This document shows, piece by piece, positions 16,107 to 25,201 of a DNA stretch of 64,000 nt (positions within the stretch are counted from its first letter, which is position 1; the number at the start of each line of letters is the position of its first letter). This DNA is from Caulobacter vibrioides (GTDB taxonomy: Bacteria > Pseudomonadota > Alphaproteobacteria > Caulobacterales > Caulobacteraceae), in the NCBI GenBank assembly GCA_001449105.1, contig LNIY01000117.1, positions 1-64,000 of the forward strand, given 5' to 3'. Both the position numbers and the translations under genes were made by a program. A model generated the notes under the pieces. The model saw only the letters and a list, made by a program, of their open reading frames with translations, did no database searches and was not told the origin of the DNA.

Positions 16107-17029
16107 GCCAGGACCGTCCCGGTCGCCAGCGGGAAGCCGCGCACGAAGACCTCGGCGTCCTGCACGCCCTTGCCCTCGCGCTGGGCCTTCAGAAGGCGGA
16201 CGGAGCCTTCACCGCAGGCGATCAGCAGGGCGTCGTCGAGCACGGTCCCAGGTTCGCCCGAGGCGTCCTCCATCTTCGACAGCAGGGCCTTCACCCGCAC
16301 CGGGCCCTTGTCGGACGGGGCCTCGAACCAGGCGCCGGGGAAGGGCGAGAGGCCGCGGATGTGGCGGTCGACCTCGGCGGCGGGCCGCGTCCAGTCGATG
16401 CGGGCCTCGGCCGGCTTGATCTTCTTGGCGTAGGTGACGCCGTCCTCGGCCTGCGGAGTCTCGATGGCGCCGCCGCGCTCGATGGCGGCCAGGGCCACGG
16501 GCAGCAGGCGCGCGCCGACGGCGGCCAGGCGGTCGTGCAGGCTGGCCACGGTGTCCAGCGCGTCGATGCGCACGGTCTCCGACAGCAGCACCGGACCCTC
16601 GTCGAGCCCCTCGCTCATCCGCATCACCTGGACGCCCGTCACCGGATCCCCGGCCATGATCGCCCGCTGGATCGGGGCCGCGCCCCTCCACCGCGGAAGC
16701 AGGCTGGCGTGCAGGTTGAAGCAGCCGAGCCTGGGCGCCTCAAGCACGTCCTTGACCAGGATCTGGCCGAAGGCGACGACGACGGCGGCGTCGAGATCCA
16801 GCGCCTGGAAAGCCTGGATCTCCTCGGGGGTCTTCATCGACGCCGGGGTGCGCACCGGCAGGCCCAGGCCTTCGGCGAAGGCGTGGACCGGCGAGGGCTT
16901 CAGCTCCTGGCCGCGACCGCGCGGGGCGGGCGGCTGGGAATAGACACAGGCGATCTCGTGGCCGCTGGCGACCAGCTCGGCCAGGCAGGCGACGGCGAAA
17001 TCGGGGGTACCGAGGAAGGCGATGCGCAT
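16103..17029 (-). CDS. fmt: methionyl-tRNA formyltransferase
   Basis: The 308-residue enzyme formylates initiator Met-tRNA with 10-formyl-tetrahydrofolate. The N-terminal Rossmann domain begins [19 protein letters not shown]; the catalytic segment [20 protein letters not shown] contains the Asn and His, and the essential Asp follows in the GVQVM segment region. A C-terminal OB-like domain (about 205-308) is complete. The stop codon overlaps that of the opposite 78-residue gene. No def gene is adjacent. Confidence 0.95.
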   Translation of the reverse strand: MRIAFLGTPDFAVACLAELVASGHEIACVYSQPPAPRGRGQELKPSPVHAFAEGLGLPVRTPASMKTPEEIQAFQALDLDAAVVVAFGQILVKDVLEAPRLGCFNLHASLLPRWRGAAPIQRAIMAGDPVTGVQVMRMSEGLDEGPVLLSETVRIDALDTVASLHDRLAAVGARLLPVALAAIERGGAIETPQAEDGVTYAKKIKPAEARIDWTRPAAEVDRHIRGLSPFPGAWFEAPSDKGPVRVKALLSKMEDASGEPGTVLDDALLIACGEGSVRLLKAQREGKGVQDAEVFVRGFPLATGTVLA

Positions 17030-17095
17030 GGCGGGGGTTTAGCCGGGCCAGGCCGCCGGGGAAAGCGCGGCGGCGCCCCAAGGGGACGCAGAGTC

Positions 17096-17121
17096 GGAAC
17101 CTCGACCGTTCGGCCGCCGTT
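17096..17121 (+). promoter_or_regulatory. candidate sigma-T (EcfG-type) promoter
   Basis: GGAAC at 17096-17100 and CGTT at 17118-17121 are separated by 17 bp, matching the alphaproteobacterial general-stress consensus GGAAC-N16/17-CGTT. It points at the lipoprotein gene at 17165, leaving an expected leader of about 35 nt with a ribosome site GGAGGAAG. Confidence 0.65.
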
Positions 17122-17164
17122 CTTTGCCCGACTCTTCGTAACCACGACCGTCGGAGGAAGACCC

Positions 17165-17521
17165 ATGCGCACCCTCGCCCTGATCGCCGCTTCGGCCCTG
17201 GCGTTGTCGGCCGCCGCCTGCTCGGACCAGCACGCCCAGCAGATCAAGGAAGGCGCCAGCGCCGCCGGCCAGGACATCAAGGACGCCGCCAACGAGATCA
17301 AAAACGACCCGGACGTCAAGGAAGCCGGCACGGCGCTGAAGGAAAGCAGCAAGGAGACCGCCGCCGAGCTGAAGGCCGCCGCGGGCGACGCCGTCGACGC
17401 GGCCAAGAGCGCCGGCGCCAAGGCCGGCGACGCCGCCCAGGAAGCCGGCAAGGACATCACGCGCGAAAGCAAGGAAGCCGGCCAGGCCGCCAAGAAGGAA
17501 GTGCACGAGGCCACCCGCTAG
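17165..17521 (+). CDS. small helical lipoprotein (LEA/apolipoprotein-like), probable stress protein
   Basis: The 118-residue product has a lipobox (LALSAAAC, Cys19) and, after processing, a wholly charged Ala/Lys/Glu/Asp-rich sequence with repeating units such as AGKDITRESKEAGQAAKKEV and GAKAGDAAQEAG. This composition resembles late-embryogenesis-abundant-type or entericidin-adjacent helical proteins that protect membranes under stress. It would be attached to the envelope, in the periplasm. An excellent sigma-T-type promoter and a strong ribosome site (GGAGGAAG) precede it. The specific function is unknown. Confidence 0.75.
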   Translation: MRTLALIAASALALSAAACSDQHAQQIKEGASAAGQDIKDAANEIKNDPDVKEAGTALKESSKETAAELKAAAGDAVDAAKSAGAKAGDAAQEAGKDITRESKEAGQAAKKEVHEATR

Positions 17522-17526
17522 GCGGG

Positions 17527-17979
17527 CTAGCGGCGCGCGGGTTCGGATCCGTAGCGGTTCTCGCCCCGCGCGCCGCGCAGGAAGCCCAGCTCGATCCAGG
17601 CCCACAGCGACAGGGCCATGGCCGCCAGCGCCATGACCAAGCTGATCAGCAGGGTCTCCGTCGCCCCGTCCTCGTAGGCCAGGCTCGCCAGGCCGCTGAG
17701 GGCGTAGGGGCCGACGGCGAACACCAGCATCCACCAGCCGGCCTTGCCCCGGTCGTGCAGGCGGCGAACCGAGACGGCGACCCCGGCCGCCAGCACGGGC
17801 AGGAACAGCAGGCAGGGAACCACGCCCAGCCAGCCGCCGGCCTGCGTCGCCAGCACCGTCAGGGTCAGGACGACGGCCGTGGCCAGTCCCAGCCCGACCT
17901 GCGTGCGCCAGTAGTCCAGCCGCGAGGCGCGGCCGGAGATCGCGAAGATCGATTTCAGTTTTTCGGCGAGCCCCGGCAT
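17527..17979 (-). CDS. DUF805 family membrane protein
   Basis: The 150-residue protein shows the DUF805 signature: GRASRLDYWRTQV at the N terminus, VRRLHDRGKAGWW in the middle, and ELGFLRGARGENRYGSEP at the end, around four hydrophobic segments. The family is an inner-membrane protein of unknown function. It is the last gene of a reverse-strand run beginning with argB, 27 bp after the LRR-kinase gene, so it may be cotranscribed with it. Confidence 0.9.
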   Translation of the reverse strand: MPGLAEKLKSIFAISGRASRLDYWRTQVGLGLATAVVLTLTVLATQAGGWLGVVPCLLFLPVLAAGVAVSVRRLHDRGKAGWWMLVFAVGPYALSGLASLAYEDGATETLLISLVMALAAMALSLWAWIELGFLRGARGENRYGSEPARR

Positions 17980-18006
17980 GGCGTCACTAGAGCCTGCCTC
18001 GGCCGA

Positions 18007-19287
18007 TCAGGAAAGGGCCGCCAGGGCCTGCGCCATCGACGGGCGCGCCGCGCCGTCCGGCTGCACGCAGGCCGCCTCCAGCGCCCGCAGCTCGGCCGGG
18101 ACCTCGCCGGCCGCCCGATCCAGCAGTTCGCCCAGCAGCAGGCCGAAGGCGCGCACGTCCAGCGGCGTCCAGCGCGCCGCCTCGCCGGCCGGCAGGAAGG
18201 CCGCCGCGCCGAAGTCGCTGAGCACGGCCGCCCCGTCCGTGCCGTCCCACAGCACGTTGTGGGCGTAGAGGTCGCCGTGCAGCAGGCCCCGCTCGTGCAG
18301 GCGGGCCGCGCCGGCGGCCACGTCGCGGGCGATGCGGCGGGCGACGTCGAACGGTGGGGCGAAATCCGGCGCATAGACGTCGCGGCTGCAGCTTTGCAGG
18401 CTGGGCGGTCCCGCCAGCACCCGCCAGGCCTGCGGCAGCAGGGGCATCACCAGGCCCTCGGCGCCGTCGGGATGGCCCTCGACGCGACCCAGCGCGCCGG
18501 TCAGGTTGGGGTGGTCGCCGGCGGCCAGGCAGGCGGCCATCTCGCGCTCGGGCAGGCCGTCGCTGGTCATGGCGCCGCGGAACAGCTTCAGGGCCGTCGG
18601 GCGGCCGTTCCACGAGGCTTCGAACACGTCGCCCGAGGCGCCGCGTCCCAAGGCCCTGCCGATCGTCAGGTCGCGCCAGGACGCCGGCGGCGCGGCGGCG
18701 TCGATCGCGGTGTCGAACGGGTTGCCGGCCCAGGCCAGCCAGGCCAGCGCCGGCAGCTCGGCCAGCCAGGCCGGCGGCGCGGCGAAGCGGTTGGCGGCGA
18801 TGCGCAGCAGTTCGAGGTTCCGCGCCTGGGCCAGGCTTTCGGGCAGGGTCGCCAGCCGGTTGCCCGCCAGCAGCAGCTTCTGCAGCGCCGGGCGCTCGCC
18901 CAGCGCGGGCGGCAGGGCCTCGATGCGGTTGTCGGTCAAGGTCAGCCAGCGCAGGGCCGGCGGCAGGGCCTCGCCAGGGACCTCCTCGATCCCGCAGCCG
19001 CGGAAACCGACCTGGCTCAGCGCGCCGCAGTCGGCCAGGGCCTCGGGCAGCCGCCTGAACGGCGCGCCGGAGGCGAACAGCGCCTTCAGCCGCCCCAGGC
19101 GGGAAAGATCGTGGGGCAGGGCGCCGATCCGGGTGCGGCTGATGTCCAGCACTTCAAGGGTGTCGGCGAGGGCGAAGACCTCGGGCGGGACCTCGGTGAG
19201 GTCCAGGCCCACGAGGTCCAGCCTGGTCGCGCCGGCCAGGTCGCCGGCGCGCAGGGCGGCCAGGGTGTCTTGCGAGGCCGCCCCCAT
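18007..19287 (-). CDS. leucine-rich-repeat protein with Ser/Thr-type protein kinase domain
   Basis: From ATG at 19287 this is 426 residues. Residues 20-190 form about seven LRRs with the bacterial L-x-x-L-P-x-x-L pattern (LEVLDISRTRIGALPHDL, LRWLTLTDNRIEALPPAL, LQKLLLAGNRLATLPESL). Residues 207-425 are a kinase domain with all key residues: GRGASGDVFE loop, Lys234 in ALKLF, HGDLYAHNVLW (catalytic Asp339, Asn344) and DFG at 358-360. It therefore looks active and cytoplasmic, with no signal or membrane segment. It begins 8 bp after dapD, so it is probably cotranscribed with a lysine-biosynthesis gene. Substrate unknown. Confidence 0.9.
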   Translation of the reverse strand: MGAASQDTLAALRAGDLAGATRLDLVGLDLTEVPPEVFALADTLEVLDISRTRIGALPHDLSRLGRLKALFASGAPFRRLPEALADCGALSQVGFRGCGIEEVPGEALPPALRWLTLTDNRIEALPPALGERPALQKLLLAGNRLATLPESLAQARNLELLRIAANRFAAPPAWLAELPALAWLAWAGNPFDTAIDAAAPPASWRDLTIGRALGRGASGDVFEASWNGRPTALKLFRGAMTSDGLPEREMAACLAAGDHPNLTGALGRVEGHPDGAEGLVMPLLPQAWRVLAGPPSLQSCSRDVYAPDFAPPFDVARRIARDVAAGAARLHERGLLHGDLYAHNVLWDGTDGAAVLSDFGAAAFLPAGEAARWTPLDVRAFGLLLGELLDRAAGEVPAELRALEAACVQPDGAARPSMAQALAALS

Positions 19288-19295
19288 GGTCGCGA

Positions 19296-20141
19296 TCAGT
19301 CGCGCAGCAGATCGTTGATCGAGGTCTTCGAGCGTGTCTGGGCGTCGACGGTCTTGACGATCACGGCGCAGTACAGGCTCGGGCCGCCGTTCTTGTCGGG
19401 CAGGCTGCCCGGCACCACGACGCTGTAGGGCGGCACCTTGCCGACGTGGATCTCGCCGGTCTTGCGGTCGACGATCTTGGTCGAGGCCGACAGGTAGACG
19501 CCCATCGACAGGACCGAGCCCTCGCCGACGACCACGCCCTCGACGACTTCCGAGCGGGCGCCGATGAAGCAGTTGTCCTCGATGATGGTCGGGTTGGCCT
19601 GCAGGGGCTCCAGCACGCCGCCGATGCCGACGCCGCCCGACAGGTGGACGTGCTTGCCGATCTGGGCGCACGAACCGACCGTCACCCAGGTGTCGACCAT
19701 GGTGCCCTCGTCGACGAAGGCGCCGATGTTCACGAACGACGGCATCAGGATGACGTTCTTGGCCACGTGCGAGCCGCGGCGGACGATGGCGCCGGGCACG
19801 GCGCGGAAGCCGCCGGCCTCGAACTGCGGAGCGTCCCAGCCGTCGAACTTGTTGGGCACCTTGTCCCACCACGGGCCGACGCCGCCGCCCAGCGTGCCGG
19901 CGCGCATCACGGTGTTGGGGTTCAGGCGGAACGATAGCAGGACGGCCTTCTTCAGCCACTGGTGCGTGGTCCACGCGCCGTCGATCTTCTCCGAGACGCG
20001 GGCCTTGCCGCCGTCGAGCAGCAGAAGGGCCTCTTCCACGGCGGTGCGCACCGGGCCGGTGGTGGCGGTGGAGACGCCGTCGCGGGCTTCCCAGGCGGCT
20101 TCGATCTCGGTTTGCAGGTCAGCGAAGGTCAGGGCGGTCAT
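19296..20141 (-). CDS. dapD: 2,3,4,5-tetrahydropyridine-2,6-dicarboxylate N-succinyltransferase
   Basis: The 281-residue acyltransferase uses succinyl-CoA in the succinylase branch of lysine/meso-DAP synthesis. Hexapeptide repeats forming a left-handed helix span about residues 100-240 (for example [20 protein letters not shown] and the [21 protein letters not shown] region), and the C-terminal [10 protein letters not shown] is typical. It overlaps the upstream HAD gene by 4 bp (ATGA). Works upstream of DapE encoded at 12428. Confidence 0.96.
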   Translation of the reverse strand: MTALTFADLQTEIEAAWEARDGVSTATTGPVRTAVEEALLLLDGGKARVSEKIDGAWTTHQWLKKAVLLSFRLNPNTVMRAGTLGGGVGPWWDKVPNKFDGWDAPQFEAGGFRAVPGAIVRRGSHVAKNVILMPSFVNIGAFVDEGTMVDTWVTVGSCAQIGKHVHLSGGVGIGGVLEPLQANPTIIEDNCFIGARSEVVEGVVVGEGSVLSMGVYLSASTKIVDRKTGEIHVGKVPPYSVVVPGSLPDKNGGPSLYCAVIVKTVDAQTRSKTSINDLLRD

Positions 20142-20803
20142 TGGTCGGATCCCTTCAGGCGCGCCGAGCTCAGGAACCCGGCGAGGTCGTTGGTGCGATG
20201 GTGGACGTGTTCGGAGGTCGACTCCGCCGCGTGGGCGCCGACCAGGACGGTGGTCATGCCCAGTCGCGCGGCGGGCACGAGGTTCTTCTCGCTGTCCTCG
20301 AAGAAGGCCGTCATCGGCGGATCGATGGCGTGCAGCTTGGTGATCTTGTCGAAGGTCGCCAGCGAGGGCTTGGGGATGTATTCGGCGGTCTCGATGGCGA
20401 AGACGTCGCTGAACAGGTCGCGCAGCCCCAGGTGCCCCAGCACCCGCTCGGCGTGGCCCAGAGAGCCGTTGGTGAACACCAGCCGGCGGCCGGGCAGGGC
20501 CTGGATCGCCGCGTACAGGGCCGCGTCCGGGACCAGCTGATCCATCGAGACGTCGTGCACCTCCTCCAGGAACTGGGCGGGGTCCATGCCGTGAAAGGTC
20601 ATCAGCCCGGCCAGGGTGGTGCCGTGCTCCAGATAGTACTTCTTCTGCAACGCCCGGGCCTCTTCGCGGGGCAGGCCCGTGAAGCGCTCGACGAAGTCGG
20701 GCATCCGGCCCTCGATCAGGCCCATGAACTCGGTCTCGGCCGGGTAGAGGGTGTTGTCGAGGTCGAACAGCCAGGTGTCGACGTGGGTGAGGTCGGCGGT
20801 CAT
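20138..20803 (-). CDS. HAD-superfamily pyrimidine 5'-nucleotidase-type phosphatase
   Basis: The 221-residue protein has the HAD motifs: DLDNTLYP (motif I with nucleophilic and acid/base Asp), VFTNGS (motif II), Lys in YIPKPS (motif III) and FFEDSEKNL (motif IV). The alpha-helical cap follows motif I, as in the SDT1/YjjG pyrimidine nucleotidase group, so dephosphorylation of pyrimidine nucleotides is likely, by family. The upstream in-frame extension is translated repeat and is excluded; start ATG is 20803. It overlaps dapD by 4 bp. Confidence 0.86.
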   Translation of the reverse strand: MTADLTHVDTWLFDLDNTLYPAETEFMGLIEGRMPDFVERFTGLPREEARALQKKYYLEHGTTLAGLMTFHGMDPAQFLEEVHDVSMDQLVPDAALYAAIQALPGRRLVFTNGSLGHAERVLGHLGLRDLFSDVFAIETAEYIPKPSLATFDKITKLHAIDPPMTAFFEDSEKNLVPAARLGMTTVLVGAHAAESTSEHVHHRTNDLAGFLSSARLKGSDQ

Positions 20804-20811
20804 GGCTGGAA

Positions 20812-20930
20812 CCTCCCCCCGTGGGGGAGGCGATCGCGAAGCGATCGGAGGGGGGAGGGACCTTGGCGCGGCGGAAGCTGAGAACGGCCCCCCTCCGGCC
20901 CTTCGGGCCACCTCCCCCAAAGGGGGAGGA
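20812..20930. repeat. family B intergenic palindromic element (copy 3)
   Basis: CCTCCCCCCGTGGGGGAGG (a hairpin by itself) opens the element, followed by an inner palindrome CGATCGCGAAGCGATCG; it closes with CTCCGGCCCTTCGGGCCACC and CCTCCCCCAAAGGGGGAGG. It separates argB from the HAD gene. Confidence 0.82.
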
Positions 20931-20939
20931 TCCTGTCGA

Positions 20940-21854
20940 TCATTTCGAGATCAGCGTGCCCGCGCCGTGCTCGCTGAACAGCTCCACCAGCATGGCGTGC
21001 GGGCGGCGGCCGTCGAGGATGACCACGGCTTCGACGCCGCTCTCCACGGCGTGGATGGCGTTTTCCAGCTTCGGGATCATGCCGCCGGTGGCCACGCCGT
21101 CGGCGATCAGCTGGCGGGCCTGTTCGATGGTCATCTCGCGGATCAGCTCGCCGTCGGCGTCGAGCACGCCCTTGATGTCGGTCAGCATCAGCATCCGCTT
21201 GGCCTTCAGGGCGCCGGCGAGCGCTCCGGCCACGGTGTCGGCGTTGATGTTGAAGGTCTCGCCCTGCTCGGAGACGCCGATCGGGGCGATCACCGGGATG
21301 TAGTCGGTTTCCGAGGTCAGCAGGGCCTGGATCAGGTGCGGGTCGACCTTGGTCGGCTCGCCCACGAAGCCCAGGTCGACGGCCTGCTCGATGTTGCTGT
21401 CGGGATCCTTCTTGGTCCGGGTCACCTTCTCGGCGGTGATCAGGCGCGCGTCCTTGCCCGACAGGCCCACGCCGCGCACGTCGGCCTCGGCGCCGGCCTG
21501 GGTGATCCAGTTGGCGATTTCCTTGTTGATGGCGCCCGACAGGACCATCTCGGCCACTTCCATGGTGGCTTCGTCGGTGACGCGCAGGCCGTCGATGAAG
21601 GTCGACTTGACGCCGGCCTTGTCGAGCATGCGGCTGATCTGCGGACCGCCGCCGTGGACCACGACCGGGTGCACGCCCAAGAGCTTCAGCAGCACGGCGT
21701 CGGCGGCGAACAGCTTGGCCACTTCTTCCTGGCCCATGGCGTGGCCGCCGTATTTGATCACGACCGTCTCGCGGTCGTAGATCTGGATGTAGGGCAGGGC
21801 CTCGGCCAACGTCTTGGCGGTGGCCCAGCCAGCTTCCTCGGCGACGTTGGTCAA
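20940..21854 (-). CDS. argB: acetylglutamate kinase
   Basis: The 304-residue enzyme phosphorylates N-acetylglutamate in arginine biosynthesis. The nucleotide-binding start [11 protein letters not shown], the substrate loop [10 protein letters not shown], the region [13 protein letters not shown], and [27 protein letters not shown] are all present. The N-terminal helix ([17 protein letters not shown]) is that of the arginine-sensitive hexameric type. It is the first gene of the reverse-strand run that continues, after a family B repeat, with the HAD gene and dapD. Confidence 0.95.
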   Translation of the reverse strand: MTNVAEEAGWATAKTLAEALPYIQIYDRETVVIKYGGHAMGQEEVAKLFAADAVLLKLLGVHPVVVHGGGPQISRMLDKAGVKSTFIDGLRVTDEATMEVAEMVLSGAINKEIANWITQAGAEADVRGVGLSGKDARLITAEKVTRTKKDPDSNIEQAVDLGFVGEPTKVDPHLIQALLTSETDYIPVIAPIGVSEQGETFNINADTVAGALAGALKAKRMLMLTDIKGVLDADGELIREMTIEQARQLIADGVATGGMIPKLENAIHAVESGVEAVVILDGRRPHAMLVELFSEHGAGTLISK

Positions 21855-21914
21855 AGGCGGTGGTCCTGGTGCGCGAAAATAGGCGCGCCTCGATAGCGGA
21901 CCCCGCCCCCCCTG

Positions 21915-22208
21915 TCACCCTTTGACGTCGTCCCCGGACCCCCGGCGCCCGTAGCGCCATTTCAGCGCGAGCACGGCGGCCGACATGGCGAGGCAGGCCA
22001 GGTTCGAGGCCGCCACCGGCCAGGCCTTGATCATCAGCCCGTAGGCCAGCCAGCAGGAGAAGCCGGCGACGGTCACCACATAGGTCCGCAGCGACACCGA
22101 CGAGGCGTCCTTCTCCTTCCATATCTTGACGATCTGAGGGGCGAAGCTGGTGATCGACAGCAGGGCCGCGGCGGTCCCGACGAAGACGGCGAGCGGCGAG
22201 GCGACCAT
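21915..22208 (-). CDS. SemiSWEET/PQ-loop small transporter
   Basis: The 97-residue protein has three hydrophobic helices (about 7-25, 41-62, 67-85), with the PQ motif in SITSFAPQIVKIWKEKDA and the conserved SVSLRTYVV region. This is the three-helix PQ-loop form that dimerises into a sugar transporter. Start ATG at 22206-22208 overlaps the lovR stop by one base, so translation is coupled to LovR. Substrate unknown; sugar import is inferred from the family. Confidence 0.8.
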   Translation of the reverse strand: MVASPLAVFVGTAAALLSITSFAPQIVKIWKEKDASSVSLRTYVVTVAGFSCWLAYGLMIKAWPVAASNLACLAMSAAVLALKWRYGRRGSGDDVKG

Positions 22209-22672
22209 CAGGCCGAGCGCGGCAGTTCGGTAAGGCCCCAGCGCTCGGCATAGGCGGGCGCCAGCTGCAAGCCCACCGGCGGCGGGCCGGGCGCCTGGCC
22301 CTCTTCCAGGCAGACGGCCAGATAGGCCAGGGCGGTCTTCACCCCGTGCTCGGAATAGGGCTTGCCGATCACCCCGCAGGCGCCGGCGAAGTCCTCCGGC
22401 AGGCGCTTGACGTTGGCGGTCATGAACAGCGCCACGCAGCCGCAATCGTCCTGGATCTTGCGCGCTACCTCGACGCCGGTCGGGCCGTCGCGCAGGTGGA
22501 CGTCGACGAGGGCGAGGTCGGGATGCAGCGACTTGGCCAGGTCCACGGCCTCGTCGGAACTCATGGCCAGGCCCACGGAGTGGTAGCCCACCTCTTCGGC
22601 CAGGTACTCCAGCTCGGTGGCCAGCAGAACCTCGTCCTCGACGATCAACACATCCAACGCGCGCCCGGGCAT
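22208..22672 (-). CDS. lovR: single-domain response regulator LovR
   Basis: The 154-residue protein is a receiver domain with a C-terminal tail and no output domain. Acidic pocket residues are in LIVEDE, the phosphoacceptor is Asp57 in LALVDVHL, and the switch Thr and Lys are in FMTANV and IGKPY. It begins 15 bp after the lovK stop. In C. crescentus LovR dephosphorylates or accepts phosphate from LovK and dampens the general stress response; assignment rests on position next to LovK and on domain structure. Confidence 0.88.
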   Translation of the reverse strand: MPGRALDVLIVEDEVLLATELEYLAEEVGYHSVGLAMSSDEAVDLAKSLHPDLALVDVHLRDGPTGVEVARKIQDDCGCVALFMTANVKRLPEDFAGACGVIGKPYSEHGVKTALAYLAVCLEEGQAPGPPPVGLQLAPAYAERWGLTELPRSA

Positions 22673-22687
22673 GGGTTCACTGAGATC

Positions 22688-23797
22688 CTAATGATGCGCG
22701 CCGTTGACGGGCAGGTTGACGACGACGCGGGTTCCGGGCTCGGCGTTCGTGGTCTCGGACCGCGCCTTCAGCTGCTGGCACAGCAGCTGGACGATGGTCA
22801 GTCCGAAACCCGAAGTCCGGGCCCCTTCAGCCATTCCAACGCCGTCATCGGCGATTTCGATCCGGAACTCGCCATTCGTGCGAGTGATCGATACCGAAAC
22901 ATGGCCCTGCCGCCCCTCCGGGAAGGCGTGACGCAGGGCGTTGGAGAACAGCTCGCTGATCACCAGGGCCAGGGGCGCGGCCTTCGAGGCCGGCACGTCC
23001 ACGCGCTCCAGGTCGAGGCTGACGCTGATCTCCTCGCGGTTGGCCGAGCCGGCCATGTCCGAGACCAGATCGCGCACGAACGCCGAGACGTCGAAGCGCT
23101 CGACGTCCTCGCTCTGGAACAGGCGGCGGTGGACGGTGGCGATGGCGTTCACCCGCTCCAGCATGCCCCGCAGGCTGTGCTTGACCGCCGGCTCCTTCTC
23201 TCGCCGGTTCTGCAGCAGCAGGAGCGACGAGATGAGCTGCAGGTTGTTCTTCACCCGGTGGTCGACCTCGTGCAGCAGCGCGGTCTTCTGCTCCAGGGCC
23301 TGGGACAGCTCGCGGGTGCGGGCCTCGACGGCCTCCTCCAGGTCGCTGCGGGTCTCGCGCAGGTGCAGCTCGGTCTGCTTCTTGTCGCTGACGTCCAGCT
23401 GCGAGCCGAAGAAGTAGATGATCTCGCCCAGCTTGTTGCGCACCGGCGACAGGTACAGCGCGTTCCAGAACGTGCTGCCGTCCTTGCGGTAGTTGAGGAT
23501 GTCGATGGCGATGTCCTCGCCCGAGGCGATGGCCAGGCGCAGCTCGCCGATCGCGGCCGGGCTGGTCTCGGGCCCTTGCAGGAAGCGGCAGTTGCGGCCG
23601 ATCACCTCGGCGCGGGCGTAGCCTGTCAGCCGCAGGAAGGCGTCGTTGGCGAAGATGATCGGGTTGTCGGCCTGGGTGGCGTCGGTGACGATCATCGCCA
23701 TGCGGGTGGCGCGGATGGCGGCGGCGAAAGGGTCGTCGATGCCGTGCTCGGCCGCGAGCTGGTCGCTCGCCCGTTGCGACTTCAGATAATCCGTCAT
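22688..23797 (-). CDS. lovK: LOV-domain blue-light histidine kinase LovK
   Basis: The 369-residue soluble kinase has an N-terminal LOV domain (about 25-135) with the photoactive cysteine Cys70 in GRNCRFLQG, a linker coiled coil (140-172), a HisKA_2 type dimerisation domain with His180 in HEVDHRVKNNLQLI, and an HWE/HisKA_2 ATPase domain (SELFSNALRHAF; IADDGVGM). Cys70 and His180 are the residues known in C. crescentus LovK. Blue light forms a flavin-cysteine adduct that raises kinase activity, and the kinase feeds the PhyR-NepR-sigma-T stress cascade. A sigma-T promoter sits upstream. Confidence 0.95.
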   Translation of the reverse strand: MTDYLKSQRASDQLAAEHGIDDPFAAAIRATRMAMIVTDATQADNPIIFANDAFLRLTGYARAEVIGRNCRFLQGPETSPAAIGELRLAIASGEDIAIDILNYRKDGSTFWNALYLSPVRNKLGEIIYFFGSQLDVSDKKQTELHLRETRSDLEEAVEARTRELSQALEQKTALLHEVDHRVKNNLQLISSLLLLQNRREKEPAVKHSLRGMLERVNAIATVHRRLFQSEDVERFDVSAFVRDLVSDMAGSANREEISVSLDLERVDVPASKAAPLALVISELFSNALRHAFPEGRQGHVSVSITRTNGEFRIEIADDGVGMAEGARTSGFGLTIVQLLCQQLKARSETTNAEPGTRVVVNLPVNGAHH

Positions 23798-23846
23798 TCC
23801 TGAGCCCGACCCCGGCTTTGTTCTGTGGACGCCCCGTCAACGGCTG

Positions 23847-23871
23847 AACGTCCGTTGCAAGGTCGGGTTCC
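23847..23871 (-). promoter_or_regulatory. sigma-T (EcfG-type) promoter of lovK
   Basis: On the minus strand GGAAC (23867-23871) and CGTT (23847-23850) are separated by exactly 16 bp, matching the sigma-T consensus. The predicted leader to the lovK start is about 40 nt. It agrees with published feedback control of lovKR by sigma-T in C. crescentus. Confidence 0.8.
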
Positions 23872-23985
23872 CGACAAAGCTTCAGCGTGGAAACGCAAGA
23901 CGCGGCGGCCCATGGGGACCGCCGCGCCTGCAATGGTCAAGTTTCGAAACGCTGAGCGATCTCGGTCGCCCAACGCCCCTCCATC

Positions 23986-24014
23986 CGTTTTCCCCGCGAA
24001 GGCGGGGATGCACG
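23986..24014. repeat. family C solo hairpin element
   Basis: CCCCGC (23992-23997) pairs with GCGGGG (24002-24007) over a GAAG loop, flanked by CGTTTT and ATGCACGG. It is a diverged single arm of the perfect inverted pair at 45003-45103. There is no T tract on either strand, so it does not look like a normal terminator. Confidence 0.6.
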
Positions 24015-24050
24015 GTGAAGATGGTCGGCCTGGTGAAGTCCCCTCGACCC

Positions 24051-25097
24051 TTACTTCGGGCGGTAGATCCGGTCGAAGACGCCGCCGTCGGCGAAGTGGG
24101 TGGCCTGCGCCTTCTTCCAGCCGCCGAAGGTGTCGTCGATCGTCGACAGGGGGATCGCCTTGAACTTGCTGGCGTACTTCTTGGCGACGCCTGCGTTGCG
24201 CGGGCGGTAGTGGTGCTTGGCGATCAGCTCCTGGGCCAGCGGGCTGTAGAGGAAGTTCAGGTAGCCCGTGGCGGCCAGGCGGGTCTTGTGGCGGTCGACG
24301 TTCTTGTCGACCAGGGCCACCGGCGGCTCGGCCAGGATCGAGCGCGACGGCACGACGATCTCGAACTGGCCGGGCAGTTCCTCGAGCGCCAGGAAGGCCT
24401 CGTTTTCCCAGGCCAGCAGCACGTCGCCGATGCCGCGCTGGGTGAAGGTGGTGGTGGCGCCGCGGGCGCCGGTGTCGAGCACCGGCACGTGGCGGAAGAG
24501 GTCGGCCAGATAGGCCTCGGCCTTGGCTGAGTTGCCGCCCGGCTGCTTCAGCGCCCAGGCCCAGGCGGCCAGGTAGTTCCAGCGCGCCCCGCCCGAGGTC
24601 TTCGGGTTGGGGGTGATGACGCCGACGCCCGGCTTCACCAGGTCGGCCCAGTCCTGGATCTTCTTCGGGTTGCCCTTGCGGACCAGGAACACGATCGTCG
24701 AGGTGTAGGGCGTCGAGTTCTGCGGCAGGCGCGACTGCCAGTTGGCGGGCAGCAGCTTGGCCCTGTCGGCGATTTCGTCGATGTCGTAGGCCAGCGCCAG
24801 CGTGACGACGTCGGCCTGCAGGCCGTCGATCACCGAGCGGGCCTGCTTGCCCGAACCGCCGTGGCTCTGGTTGATGGTCAGGGTCTGGCCGACCTTGTCC
24901 TTCCAGTACTTGGCGTAGGCGGTGTTGATGTCCTTGTAGAGCTCGCGCGTCGGGTCGTAGCTGACGTTGAGCAGGGTCAGCGACCCCGCGGCCTGGGCCT
25001 GGCCCGCCAGCAGGGCGGGGGCCCCGAGAGCGGCGGCGCCGGCGCCGGCCGCGCCGAGCAGGCCGCGCCGGGTGGGAGACTTGAAGGCGTTGGTCAT
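24051..25097 (-). CDS. sulfate ABC transporter periplasmic substrate-binding protein (copy 1)
   Basis: The 348-residue protein has a twin-arginine-like signal peptide ([20 protein letters not shown]) and then the Sbp/CysP family start [15 protein letters not shown]. Signature segments [28 protein letters not shown] and [14 protein letters not shown] are present. It binds sulfate (or thiosulfate) in the periplasm for an ABC importer. No permease or ATPase genes are adjacent. The neighbour at 25202 is a paralogue reading in the same direction. Confidence 0.92.
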   Translation of the reverse strand: MTNAFKSPTRRGLLGAAGAGAAALGAPALLAGQAQAAGSLTLLNVSYDPTRELYKDINTAYAKYWKDKVGQTLTINQSHGGSGKQARSVIDGLQADVVTLALAYDIDEIADRAKLLPANWQSRLPQNSTPYTSTIVFLVRKGNPKKIQDWADLVKPGVGVITPNPKTSGGARWNYLAAWAWALKQPGGNSAKAEAYLADLFRHVPVLDTGARGATTTFTQRGIGDVLLAWENEAFLALEELPGQFEIVVPSRSILAEPPVALVDKNVDRHKTRLAATGYLNFLYSPLAQELIAKHHYRPRNAGVAKKYASKFKAIPLSTIDDTFGGWKKAQATHFADGGVFDRIYRPK

Positions 25098-25201
25098 GGC
25101 GATGTCGCTATGGCTCCGGTGGGGTCGTGCGGGATAACGCGCGAAACTGACCCCAGCCTCATACTCTATTGTCTAGGTAGGTTTCACGCCCAAGAAGACT
25201 C

